Of a DNA stretch of 64,000 bases, positions 16,901 through 24,322 are shown piece after piece. Every line of letters begins with the position of its first letter. Position 1 is the first letter of the stretch. This DNA is from GM7GCV1 sp965222065 (lineage in GTDB: Bacteria; Pseudomonadota; Gammaproteobacteria; Pseudomonadales; GM7GCV1). The stretch is taken from NCBI GenBank assembly GCA_965222065.1, contig OZ244933.1, forward strand, positions 1,860,001-1,924,000, written 5' to 3'. The translations under genes were made by a program, and so were the position numbers. The notes beneath the pieces were generated by a model. The model saw only the letters and a list, made by a program, of their open reading frames with translations, was not told where the DNA came from and made no database searches.

Positions 16901-17090
16901 CGACATTATCCAGGAGCCGCGTCTGTCAGTGAATTTCAATTACAGCATTGAGTTGGGAGCCAATGGCACCTTGCAGGCCAAGGTTAACAACCTGCTGGAT
17001 ACGGATGTCGAGTACACCCAGGGCGGCGAGATTTTTCGCCAGTACGGCGAGGGACGCAATTTTTCAATCAGCTACGACTGGCAATTCTAG
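13977..17090 (+). CDS. TonB-dependent receptor with N-terminal carboxypeptidase-like domains (Pho-box controlled)
   Basis: A 1037-aa outer-membrane receptor. A signal peptide (to about residue 24) is followed by one or two Ig-like carboxypeptidase-regulatory domains (about 25-210; the second begins near IYQGRVILSGDGAEGAVVEL). Next come a TonB-box-like IEEATIVATM, a plug domain (with YVFIRGLGGRYITTTLNG) and a 22-strand barrel ending in the terminal aromatic DWQF. The Pho boxes upstream imply induction by phosphate starvation, so the substrate may be a phosphorus-containing compound. It is followed after 61 bases by a lipoprotein gene with its own AGGAG site, probably its extracellular partner. 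The exact ligand is unknown. Confidence 0.88.
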   Translation: MKNHAFFRCLVAFLLGITSFSVLAEDELAVFVSRDGAPLSGALVRLDGSQQEELSSAGLAELDLSGGGHSLQVIQDGQVLYSMRMDSADGQYIDVAIMFESGSDSPQTFIEHYFRSESVSERSNAPWGIYQGRVILSGDGAEGAVVELEGVGEVITDADGQFQIEAPRGFYNLNVSHSEASRPIEDRTVRVISRLTQNEEIFLASASASGMQGLAIQMPEMGQIEEATIVATMNLSSFGESEEFSSGVVNTMGIEELARFGGSDVAASIGRMPAITVQDDKYVFIRGLGGRYITTTLNGSTMPSTDPTKRTVPLDLFPSNMVQQLDVLKTFQARMPGESTGGNLVINTRAFPDQRTGKISVSMGGNTAVSGKDVAVDPIDGDFDIFGFEDGSSRNEPGAVKAISKLFDSEAGDELSPNQERKLNYVASLMLLDDMDLVTESADPDFSLGANYGDVFYIGDAELGFFAAGNYSNAWSRQDDGIERTYLAGTEPGTVGDIADDFMTDEVANVIDLSGMLSIGMNIGDSSFESVTLISRNTESSVKTTQGKDGDSLNPTQFHTIIWEERQFVSQQFRGEHYFDSVIAEWQVTGSQAWRYAPDRREVRFNQNSENAPYVLNVADAGRRWDELEDNNLDGSFDLDWDLQLIDQWDTRLELGAQAIHRERETESATYGWLGNRFVVDVNSPNLQFSEVINLETITGDQATGFAFNEETLASDEYDAEMDLNSLYLSTENSYNNLVDVIIGVRYEDFQQVTDTFELAGAQDAVQSRLDQTETLPSLGVNWYYADGQQLRFAASQTVSRPDFKETSNAVFYDDEFSDVRVRGNPLLKISSIDNYDLRWEYYGEYEDTLKVALFYKDIENAIERVALTASGTAGNSRTFSNADAAELYGFEIDARKDFPLNEGYTQSVFVSGNAAIIESESRVFGQRTRKLQGQPDYTFNLILGWDDLEHNQEFTLLFNQNGESIRDVGISGQPDIIQEPRLSVNFNYSIELGANGTLQAKVNNLLDTDVEYTQGGEIFRQYGEGRNFSISYDWQF

Positions 17091-17151
17091 GCAGCTGAAA
17101 ACTTATCCACTTATTTGACTTAACACCAAACGTAATAAACCAGGAGACGTT

Positions 17152-18645
17152 ATGGAACTCAAGAAACTAACACTGGCAGCATTGGTTGCCGCTATGGGAA
17201 TCGGGCTGGTCGGCTGTGGCAGCGATGGTGAAACAACAACGATTACTGTCGAAGGCGACACCACGAACAATACCGATGGTGGTTCGGGTGGCGATGGTGG
17301 CTCCGATGGCGATGTGCCATCCGGACCCTCGGAACTTTGCCCGAGCTGGACCACGGTTAAAAACCGCGATGCAGAAGGCAACGATGTATGTGCGCTGCCT
17401 TCGGTTATCGAAGAAGACCGCACATTGACCAATGACATTGTCTGGTTGATGGAAGGTCGTGTCACTGTGGGCAACGGTAACGAAGAGATGTCTACCACCC
17501 AGGGTCTGCTGGAAAACGGCGACGATGTTCTGGACGTGACGCTGACCATCCAGCAAGGTACAGAGGTTAAAGGTGCAACCGGTACCTTTGCCAACCTGCT
17601 GATTACGCGCGGTTCAAAAATTGATGCTCGCGGCACTGCCGATGCGCCAATTACTTTTAGCTCTGATGACGAAGGTTATGAAGGCACTGGTGAATGGGGC
17701 GGTATCATCATTCATGGTTACGGCGCGCACAACGAATGTTCTGGCACACCTACCTGTAACGTTGACTCCGAAGGTGAATCCGGTTTCGCGGGTGGATTCG
17801 ATAACGAGGATGACAGCGGTCGCATTTCCTATCTTCGACTGGTCGAAGGCGGTTTTGAATTTGCCGAAGGCAACGAAATTAACGGTATCTCCTTCATGAG
17901 TGTTGGTAGCTCGACTGTGATTGATCACATCCAGGTTCATGCCAATGCCGATGATGGTATCGAAATGTACGGCGGCAAGGTCAACATGAGCTACGTGGTG
18001 CTTACTGACAACCTCGATGATTCAGTCGACTGGGATGAAGGTTATCAGGGCAACCTGCAGTACCTGATCGTTGAACAAATTGATACCGATGCCAATGAAG
18101 GCAACAGTATTGAAGCCGATACCGAAGGTACCACTGATTTCTACTCCATGCCTTTCATCATGAATGCAACGTTCCTGGGCTCCAGCTCTGCGGATGACCT
18201 GCACCGTATGAAAGCCTCTACCGGTGGCTTTATCTTCAACTCGGTGATGAGTGGTGTGGGCGATGTCACCTTCAATAACTGTGTTGATGTTGATGGTGCC
18301 GGTGCTAATGGCAACGTCGATACCCGACTGGTATACGAAAATGTTATCGGTGACTGTACGACCTTTGCCCAGGATGAAAACGATGATCCTGTCGCCTTTG
18401 CCGGCATGATTGATATGGTTGCTGCTGACCTGAATGACCTCTATGCATCTGAAGCAGCTGAAGCGACCCTGGGTGGCCCGGTTGATCTGAGTGCTTACGA
18501 GGACGACGGCGATGTGATGGACAACCGTACCGCTGACCTGGACTTCCTGGAAGCCACTGCTTATTCCGGTGCGGTTGATCCCGCGGCGACTGAAGCCTGG
18601 TGGGATGGCTGGATCCTGGAAGGTACTTTGGACAAGACTCAATAA
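17152..18645 (+). CDS. Acidic surface lipoprotein paired with TonB receptor
   Basis: The 497-aa protein has a lipoprotein signal (lipobox GLVGC, Cys22) and then a low-complexity Asp/Gly/Ser/Thr linker. The long acidic body contains repeating short strands with Gly/Asn/Asp turns (for example ITFSSDDEGYEGTGEWGG and GNEINGISFMSVGSS), suggesting a right-handed parallel beta-helix. No catalytic motif was recognised. It follows the receptor in the same transcript and ends at a strong terminator, so it is presumably the substrate-capturing partner of that receptor and under the same Pho control. Four cysteines in two close pairs (Cys in ELCPSW..DVCALP and HNECSGTPTCN) may form disulfides. Confidence 0.75.
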   Translation: MELKKLTLAALVAAMGIGLVGCGSDGETTTITVEGDTTNNTDGGSGGDGGSDGDVPSGPSELCPSWTTVKNRDAEGNDVCALPSVIEEDRTLTNDIVWLMEGRVTVGNGNEEMSTTQGLLENGDDVLDVTLTIQQGTEVKGATGTFANLLITRGSKIDARGTADAPITFSSDDEGYEGTGEWGGIIIHGYGAHNECSGTPTCNVDSEGESGFAGGFDNEDDSGRISYLRLVEGGFEFAEGNEINGISFMSVGSSTVIDHIQVHANADDGIEMYGGKVNMSYVVLTDNLDDSVDWDEGYQGNLQYLIVEQIDTDANEGNSIEADTEGTTDFYSMPFIMNATFLGSSSADDLHRMKASTGGFIFNSVMSGVGDVTFNNCVDVDGAGANGNVDTRLVYENVIGDCTTFAQDENDDPVAFAGMIDMVAADLNDLYASEAAEATLGGPVDLSAYEDDGDVMDNRTADLDFLEATAYSGAVDPAATEAWWDGWILEGTLDKTQ

Positions 18646-18657
18646 GATAGGAAAATT

Positions 18658-18687
18658 GGGGTCAGAGTAAAAATTTACTCTGACCCC
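18658..18687. repeat. Palindromic repeat family A copy after the lipoprotein gene
   Basis: Perfect copy with AA centre, 12 bases past the stop and 8 bases before a conventional rho-independent terminator. It is thus transcribed as part of the mRNA 3' end. Confidence 0.95.
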
Positions 18688-18695
18688 CGTTCCCC

Positions 18696-18722
18696 AAAAC
18701 CCGGCTTCGGCCGGGTTTTTTT
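18696..18722 (+). terminator. Rho-independent terminator of the receptor/lipoprotein operon
   Basis: Stem AAAACCCGGC, tetraloop TTCG, then GCCGGGTTTTTT, a UUCG-capped GC-rich hairpin followed by a U-tract. The A-run on the 5' side may let it act in both directions. Confidence 0.92.
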
Positions 18723-18726
18723 ATGA

Positions 18727-18778
18727 AATTCGGTGTCAGACCTTTAATTGGCATGAATTAAAGGTCTGACACCGAATT
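18727..18778. repeat. Palindromic repeat family B, full copy 2
   Basis: Perfect inverted repeat with 23-base arms at 18727-18749 and 18756-18778 and loop GGCATG. It lies 5 bases beyond the tex stop codon on the opposite strand. The sequence matches copy 1 apart from the loop. Confidence 0.94.
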
Positions 18779-18783
18779 ATTGT

Positions 18784-21108
18784 TTATTTGCGGTTAAAGG
18801 CTTCTGCCAGGCGGGCGGCCATCAGGTTGTCTTTAGACGGCTGCCTGTCCTGGTTGGGACGTTTGCCCTTGTTCGACGGGTTTGGTTTTCCCGATCTGGC
18901 CGGACGTGTCTGGGCCTTTTTTGGGGCTTCCTGGCCAGGCTGGTCGTCCAGTCTCATAGACAGCCCGATGCGTTTGCGCTCGATGTCGATTTCCATGACC
19001 TTGACCTTGACGATATCACCGGCCTTGACGACCTTGCGCGGATCGTCAATGAACTTTTCGCTCATGGCCGAAATGTGCACCAGCCCATCCTGGTGGACGC
19101 CGATATCGATAAAGGCACCGAAGTTGGTCACATTGGTCACGGCGCCTTCCAGGATCATGCCCTGTTCCAGGTCCTTGAGGGTTTCCACGCCATCCTGGAA
19201 ATTGGCCGTTTTGAATTCCGGGCGCGGGTCGCGACCCGGCTTTTCCAGCTCCTTGAGAATATCGGCAACGGTGGGAACACCAAATTTTTCGTCTGTATAG
19301 TCCTGGGGTTTAAGGCCGCGCAAAAACGCGGTATCACCAATAAGAGAATCCAGGGAGCGCCCGTTTTTCTCCGCGATGCGCTCGACCACGCCATAGGCTT
19401 CCGGGTGAACACTGGAGGCATCCAGAACGTTGTCACCTTTCATGATGCGCAGGAAGCCAGCGGCCTGCTCAAAGGTTTTCTCGCCCATGCGGGGCACGCT
19501 TAAAATACGCTGGCGGTTGGGGTAGGCACCGTGCTCATCGCGAAAGGCGATAATATTGGCGGCCGTTGTCTGGTTGAGGCCGGACACGCTTTCCAGCAGG
19601 GCCGCGGAAGCGGTGTTGATATCCACACCGACTTCATTCACGCAGTCCTCTACGGAGGCGGCCAGGCTCTTGCCCAATTTAAACTGGTTAACGTCGTGCT
19701 GGTACTGACCCACACCGATGGCCTTGGGCTCTATCTTGACCAGCTCGGCCAGTGGGTCCTGCAGGCGTCGGGCAATAGAAACGGCCCCGCGAATGGTCAC
19801 ATCCAGGTCGGGAAACTCTTTGGCGGCAAATTCCGACGCCGAATAAACCGATGCCCCGGCTTCGCTCACCGTGATTTTTTGTAGCCCGAGCTCAGGGTGA
19901 CGTTTGATCAGGTCGCCTGAGAGTTTGTCGGTTTCGCGTGAGGCGGTGCCATTGCCAATGGCGATCAGCTCAACCTTGTATTTTTCAGCCAGCCTGGCGA
20001 GAGTGGCGATGGATTGATCCCACTGGTTTTTGGGTGCGTGGGGGTAAATGGTGTTGTGATCCACGAGCTTGCCCGTGTTGTCGATCACGGCGACCTTTAC
20101 TCCGGTGCGTAAACCGGGATCCAGGCCGATACAGGCCCTGGGGCCGGCAGGTGCGGCCATGAGCAGGTCTTTCAGGTTATTGGCAAAAACACGGATGGCC
20201 TCGTCCTCGGCCATGTCACGGAGGTCGCCCAGCAAATCCAGCTCGATATGAGTAAGCAGCTTGACTCGCCAGGTCCAGCGAACACATTCCTGCAACCATT
20301 TATCCCTCGGGCGGCCCTTGTCCTCGATACCGAAGTGGCTGGCAATTTGGGTCTGGCAGGGATGTTGTCCCTTGAAATCATCGGGCAGGTCGAGATCCAG
20401 TGAAATTCGCAGGATGCCTTCGTTGCGCCCGCGAAACAGGGCCAGCGCCCGGTGCGAAGGGACTTTTTTATAGGGTTCCCTGTAGTCGAAATAATCCTGG
20501 AACTTGGCGCCTTCCTTTTCTTTATCCTGAAAAATAGAAGATTTGAGCACGCCGTCATTTTTGATCAGTTCACGAAGCGTGCCGATCAGTTCGGCATCTT
20601 CGCTAAAGCGTTCCATCAGAATATAGCGGGCACCTTCAAGCGCGGCTTTAATGTCCTCCACCCCTTTGTCTGCATCGACATAGGGTTCGGCGGCTTTCTC
20701 GGGCGTTTGTTGCGGGTCTTCAAAGAGGAGATTTGCCAAAGGTTCCAGGCCGGCCTCTATGGCAATCTGCCCCTTGGTGCGACGCTTGGGCTTGTAGGGA
20801 AGATAAAGGTCTTCGAGTACCGTTTTGGTGTCGGCCTCCAGAATGGATTTTTTTAGTTCATCGGTCAGCTTTCCCTGTTCTTCAATGCTGTCGAGTATGG
20901 TGGCCCGGCGGTCTTCCAGTTCGCGCAGATAACCCAGTCGTTGTTCCAGTGTTCTGAGCTGGGTGTCATCGAGCCCGCCAGTGGCTTCTTTTCGATAACG
21001 GGAGATAAAGGGAACCGTCGAGCCTTCGTCGAGGAGTTTGATGGTGGCGTTTATTTGGTCGACATGGACGCCGAGCTCGGCGGCGATAACAGCAGGGATG
21101 GAAAGCAT
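18784..21108 (-). CDS. tex: Tex family RNA-binding transcription accessory protein
   Basis: The 774-aa protein has the Tex domain order: N-terminal helical region (with VPFISRYRKEATGGLDDTQLR split over two helices), a YqgF-like RNase H-fold domain (CIGLDPGLRTGVKVAVID), a helix-hairpin-helix pair (SASVYSASEFA region followed by VGVDINTASAALLESV and LSVPRMGEKTFEQAAGFLRI), and a C-terminal S1 domain (MILEGAVTNVTNFGAFIDIG). The tail is Lys/Arg/Pro rich. Tex is a nucleic-acid-binding factor associated with transcription and envelope or toxin gene expression in several genera. It is monocistronic here, flanked by B and A palindromes. Confidence 0.94.
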   Translation of the reverse strand: MLSIPAVIAAELGVHVDQINATIKLLDEGSTVPFISRYRKEATGGLDDTQLRTLEQRLGYLRELEDRRATILDSIEEQGKLTDELKKSILEADTKTVLEDLYLPYKPKRRTKGQIAIEAGLEPLANLLFEDPQQTPEKAAEPYVDADKGVEDIKAALEGARYILMERFSEDAELIGTLRELIKNDGVLKSSIFQDKEKEGAKFQDYFDYREPYKKVPSHRALALFRGRNEGILRISLDLDLPDDFKGQHPCQTQIASHFGIEDKGRPRDKWLQECVRWTWRVKLLTHIELDLLGDLRDMAEDEAIRVFANNLKDLLMAAPAGPRACIGLDPGLRTGVKVAVIDNTGKLVDHNTIYPHAPKNQWDQSIATLARLAEKYKVELIAIGNGTASRETDKLSGDLIKRHPELGLQKITVSEAGASVYSASEFAAKEFPDLDVTIRGAVSIARRLQDPLAELVKIEPKAIGVGQYQHDVNQFKLGKSLAASVEDCVNEVGVDINTASAALLESVSGLNQTTAANIIAFRDEHGAYPNRQRILSVPRMGEKTFEQAAGFLRIMKGDNVLDASSVHPEAYGVVERIAEKNGRSLDSLIGDTAFLRGLKPQDYTDEKFGVPTVADILKELEKPGRDPRPEFKTANFQDGVETLKDLEQGMILEGAVTNVTNFGAFIDIGVHQDGLVHISAMSEKFIDDPRKVVKAGDIVKVKVMEIDIERKRIGLSMRLDDQPGQEAPKKAQTRPARSGKPNPSNKGKRPNQDRQPSKDNLMAARLAEAFNRK

Positions 21109-21155
21109 AAATCTCGGCTTGCAAAAAAGCCGAGATTATAGGGGAAAGGAAAGTT

Positions 21156-21185
21156 GGGGTCAGAGTAAAAATTTACTCTGACCCC
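21156..21185. repeat. Palindromic repeat family A copy between tex and the phosphatase gene
   Basis: Perfect copy with AA centre. It lies 11 bases past the stop of the metallophosphatase gene and 47 bases upstream of the tex start. Confidence 0.95.
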
Positions 21186-21196
21186 GGGTATTTAGA

Positions 21197-22021
21197 TCAG
21201 GCCGCAGTCGGTAGCTTGGAAATAGGAATGGGAAACAGGTTTTCGGCCTGGTCTTTTTTCACGGATTGCTTGATATCGGCCCAGTGAATAATTTCCAGCC
21301 AGCCGTTTTCATCTTCGGCCATCGCTGTGCAGCTTTCTACCCAGTCTCCATCGTTGCAGTAAAGCACGCCGTCGATTTCACGGATTTCTGGCTGGTGGAT
21401 ATGACCGCAGATGATGCCATCCAGGCCACGGCTTTTGGCTTCAGCTGCCGCCGCTTCCTCAAACACCTCGATAGCCTTTCGGGCATTCTTGATACGGTTT
21501 TTAATGTAGGTGGCCAATGACCAGTAGGGTTGTCCGGTCCATTTGCGAAAACGGTTGCACCAGCGATTTAAAAATAACAGCAGGTCGTAGCTGATGTCGC
21601 CGACAATTTTCACAAAGGTGCTGTGGCGAACCACAAAATCAAATTCGTCGCCGTGGCAGAGCAGGAATTTGCGATTGTCGGCCGTGGTGTGGACATAATT
21701 CCGGTGAATTTCAATGCCGAAAATATTGGTGCCGACCAGGTCGCGATTTATTTCGTCGTGGTTGCCCGGGATGTAAATGACACGCGTACCGGATTGCACT
21801 TTCTGGATCAGGGTCTTGATGACTTCCTGATGCCTGTCCGGCCAAAGAAAGGTTTTTTTAAGTGACCAGATATCAATCAGGTCGCCGACAATAAAAATGG
21901 TTTCAGCTTCTGCGGAGTTGAGGAAATCAAGCAGGAAATCTGCTTTGCAATCGCGGAAACCGAGATGGACATCGGAGATCCAGATAGTCCGGTATTTGCT
22001 GCGCTTTAGTTGATCCTGCAT
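21197..22021 (-). CDS. LpxH-like calcineurin-type metallophosphatase
   Basis: The 274-aa protein has the calcineurin-like metal motifs in order: SDVHLG, GDLIDIW, GNHDE, CHGDEFD and GHIHQPEI. This arrangement matches UDP-2,3-diacylglucosamine diphosphatase (LpxH) and its paralogues. It is a little longer than classical LpxH and pairs with a glycosyltransferase gene, so it is more likely the LpxH-like paralogue often found beside MJ1255/VC2487-type proteins. The start at 22021 (MQDQLKRSKY) has an AGAGGAC site. A longer open frame exists upstream but would translate the palindromic repeat, so it is rejected. Confidence 0.85.
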   Translation of the reverse strand: MQDQLKRSKYRTIWISDVHLGFRDCKADFLLDFLNSAEAETIFIVGDLIDIWSLKKTFLWPDRHQEVIKTLIQKVQSGTRVIYIPGNHDEINRDLVGTNIFGIEIHRNYVHTTADNRKFLLCHGDEFDFVVRHSTFVKIVGDISYDLLLFLNRWCNRFRKWTGQPYWSLATYIKNRIKNARKAIEVFEEAAAAEAKSRGLDGIICGHIHQPEIREIDGVLYCNDGDWVESCTAMAEDENGWLEIIHWADIKQSVKKDQAENLFPIPISKLPTAA

Positions 22022-22045
22022 GGCTATGTCCTCTTTTAAAAAATG

Positions 22046-22075
22046 GGGGTCAGAGTAAAAATTTACTCTGACCCC
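22046..22075. repeat. Palindromic repeat family A copy, last in the window
   Basis: Perfect copy with AA centre in the 59-base space between the glycosyltransferase stop (5 bases away) and the phosphatase start. It separates two genes that probably share a transcript. No further copy was found between here and the right edge. Confidence 0.95.
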
Positions 22076-22080
22076 ATGTT

Positions 22081-23142
22081 TTAGGCGGCAACACGCTGAT
22101 CCCGGTAAGCTTGTTCCGGAAGTTCTGTTTGTGCCCACAGGCGATGAACCAGCTGCCAGGGATCACCATCGGCACCTCGCTCGATAAAATCCGCGACCAT
22201 GCTGGCGGTGTCGGGATAACTCAGCCTGACGCCTTCGCCGTAATCCAGCCAGTTGCTCACTGCCCCGGCATCGAGCCGGTTCATGGCATAACCCCAACCC
22301 AGGGTTTCCAGCGCCAACGCATTGGAGTGCTGTTCAACCTGTTTGCTCATGGGCTTGACCAGGAGCTTTTTCCCCAGTTGCAGGGTTTCGCTGGCCAATT
22401 CAAAGCCGGCGTTGCAGATAACGCCCCGACAGGCCGCCAGGTCCAGTGGAAACCGGGTGCGGCTGGGTTGTCGCCAGGAGAGGTTCTTCACCCGGTAGGG
22501 TTCGGCTTCCGGGTGATAGATGACAAAACTGGTGTCCGGAAACTGCTTGAGCATCCGGGTAATTTCCAGTCGCGACTCAAAGGGCAGATAAACGAGGATA
22601 AAGTCGCGATTCTCGGGCCCCTGGCATTCATGGACCGGTGCAATCGGTGGCAGGATAGGCGCGCCAAAGTGGTGCCAGTGAAGCCCCAGTTCGAGATCCG
22701 CCGGGGCAAAACTCTGCAACACCAGCTTGTCGATCATGGTTCCGCGGGCCTGGGGAATGTTTTGGCTGAAGGCATACTGGTGACCAAGACCTATCGTCTT
22801 GATCCCGGCCAGCTTGCCTGCCCAGGCAGTAACGGGTTCGTAGTCAGTGACGATCAGGTCAAATTCGCTGACATCGAGTTCGCGGATATCCTGTGCAAGT
22901 TGCATGGGACGGCTTTTAATCACTGTTTCCGAAAGAACGACGCGTCCCTTGCGTGAATGGAAGGTCAGACCTTCGCGCCACCAATAGTCACCGAAGGGCT
23001 CCATATCAAACAATTTAATTTTGGGGCGGCCGGATACCAAAAACTGCACATCGATATCGCGGTCTTTCATCGCCCTGGCCATGGCTCTTGCACGAGTAAT
23101 ATGGCCGTTGCCTGTACCTTGTACACCGTAGAGTATTTTCAT
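22081..23142 (-). CDS. MJ1255/VC2487-family glycosyltransferase-like protein
   Basis: The 353-aa protein opens MKILYGVQGTGNGHITRARA, the nucleotide-sugar-transferase-like start of the MJ1255/VC2487 family, with a GT-B-type layout. A late FELASETLQLGKKLLVKPM segment resembles the donor-binding region of MurG-like enzymes. The start at 23142 follows GGGGA, while an upstream in-frame extension of about 50 residues is not conserved-looking. The phosphatase gene immediately downstream suggests a joint role in envelope glycoconjugate metabolism. Donor and acceptor are unknown. Confidence 0.8.
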   Translation of the reverse strand: MKILYGVQGTGNGHITRARAMARAMKDRDIDVQFLVSGRPKIKLFDMEPFGDYWWREGLTFHSRKGRVVLSETVIKSRPMQLAQDIRELDVSEFDLIVTDYEPVTAWAGKLAGIKTIGLGHQYAFSQNIPQARGTMIDKLVLQSFAPADLELGLHWHHFGAPILPPIAPVHECQGPENRDFILVYLPFESRLEITRMLKQFPDTSFVIYHPEAEPYRVKNLSWRQPSRTRFPLDLAACRGVICNAGFELASETLQLGKKLLVKPMSKQVEQHSNALALETLGWGYAMNRLDAGAVSNWLDYGEGVRLSYPDTASMVADFIERGADGDPWQLVHRLWAQTELPEQAYRDQRVAA

Positions 23143-23434
23143 CTGGATTCCCCAATGGACTGCCCTGTGCCGAAGGAGGCGGGCGGTGTTGAATGAGAGG
23201 ATTTTTGAGGGATAGTTGCCTTGCCGCGGGTCGGAACCGGGCTTGGGTAATGAATTAAAAGCGCTGGCAACTTCATGTTGGTGCAGGATAGGCACAGCGT
23301 GTGAACTGAATATTTCAGTATTGCGACAGCTTTATGACACGTGCATTTGAAGTCTGGACAATGTGCAGACCTATCCTTACTCTTTGCGTTCCTGCGCTTG
23401 TGACCGAGCGCATCACTCGACAGAGGTTTCGGTT

Positions 23435-23620
23435 TTGAGCGATAAATCCAGGCGCAAAAGAAAAGCCAGCAAGAAGGATAGTCAACTGGTCGTTCGTATC
23501 AACAAGGACGAACGTGATGCCTTTATTGATATATGCGACGAGATGGATACTTCGGCGGCACGTGAAGTGCGTGGTTTTATACGGGAGTTCCTGAAGAAGC
23601 ACCCCCAGGAAGACGATTGA
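23435..23620 (+). CDS. Small basic ribbon-helix-helix-like protein (paralogue 2)
   Basis: A TTG start at 23435 with GAGG 8 bases upstream gives 61 aa beginning (M)SDKSRRKRKASKKDS. This matches the length of the paralogue at 13533-13715. It shares the strand SQLVVRIN, the helix DERDAFIDICDEMDTS and the helix AAREVRGFIREFLKKH. A longer frame from 23363 adds an unrelated N-terminus. It is monocistronic with its own terminator 30 bases downstream. It is probably a small DNA-binding dimer of the Arc/CopG fold, but no target is visible. Confidence 0.72.
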   Translation: MSDKSRRKRKASKKDSQLVVRINKDERDAFIDICDEMDTSAAREVRGFIREFLKKHPQEDD

Positions 23621-23650
23621 TATTTGGCCTTTGGTAAAGATTCAGACATA

Positions 23651-23680
23651 AAAAAGGCGAGCACCTGGCTCGCCTTTTTT
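23651..23680. terminator. Bidirectional rho-independent terminator
   Basis: Stem GGCGAGC, loop ACCTG, stem GCTCGCC, flanked by A5 on the left and T6 on the right. It can end both the small RHH-like gene on the plus strand and the TonB-domain gene on the minus strand. Confidence 0.92.
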
Positions 23681-23702
23681 GTCGGTTGCGAATCTGAATA
23701 GC

Positions 23703-24089
23703 TTATCTACGATTCAGGGCAACGTTACCCGGGATCTTTTCGTCGATCTCAAATACAAATTTCTTGTACTGGTTATCGACAGATACCGGTTGTCCACCTT
23801 CGGTTGGTACTTCAAACCGTGTTTGGGCGATGGCTCTCAGTGCCGCACGGTCAAATACCCTGGCAGGCTCGGAGCTGACGACCTCAAGGTTTTCAGCACG
23901 CCCGTTTTCGTTAACGCTGTATTTAACCACAGCCCAGCCGGTATGACCGCGCTGAAACGCTGATTTCGGGTATTCAGGCGCTACTTCACGCACAGGGGAT
24001 ACCTGTGTAGTTTCGTCTGAAATAGCCGCGCCGCTTATCAGGTTGGCTGCCAGGAATGTTCCCAGAACAAACGCAATTTTCTTAATCAT
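23703..24089 (-). CDS. Secreted TonB C-terminal-domain protein
   Basis: The 128-aa protein has a signal peptide (about residues 1-25) followed directly by a TonB C-terminal domain (EVAPEYPKSAFQRGHTGWAVVKY to FEVPTEGG). It lacks the membrane anchor and the proline-rich spacer of true TonB, so it is probably a soluble periplasmic protein. Such short versions occur widely in marine gammaproteobacteria with unknown role. They could modulate TonB-receptor interactions, which matters given the four receptors in this window. The 233-base upstream region is A/T-rich and holds two GTATATAC motifs of unknown meaning. Confidence 0.8.
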   Translation of the reverse strand: MIKKIAFVLGTFLAANLISGAAISDETTQVSPVREVAPEYPKSAFQRGHTGWAVVKYSVNENGRAENLEVVSSEPARVFDRAALRAIAQTRFEVPTEGGQPVSVDNQYKKFVFEIDEKIPGNVALNRR

Positions 24090-24322
24090 TGTCTAACCCT
24101 CCTCACAAAAAACGACAGAATTAGTGTTTTGTTTCTGTCAGTGAAAGCTGTATGTACAGCTGATGGTTGCCAATGTATATACAAAGAAATGCGTGAGCAA
24201 TACGTTTTAACAAAAAAGTATATACAGTCACAAAACTGTCATAATTAAGAAGCTGTTTGAACTTACTGTTTTATAAGGGAAAAGCAGCCATGGAAGCTGT
24301 CGGGGCGCGGGAATGCACAGTT

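Noticed and set aside
577..22075. Palindromic repeats considered as a CRISPR array
   Set aside because: Copies are far apart, lack regular spacers, and no cas gene is present.
22022..22138. Longer open frame upstream of the LpxH-like phosphatase start
   Set aside because: It would translate the family A palindrome (reading GVRVNFYSDP), whereas ATG 22021 has a clear ribosome site and family-typical start.
23143..23295. N-terminal extension of the MJ1255-type glycosyltransferase
   Set aside because: The extra 51 residues are not family-like, while the ATG at 23142 begins the conserved MKILYGVQGTGNGH and follows GGGGA.
24150..24240. CTGTATGTACAG and GTATATAC motifs upstream of the TonB-domain gene, considered as a LexA box
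   Set aside because: Spacing does not fit the CTGT-N8-ACAG LexA consensus; no SOS gene nearby.
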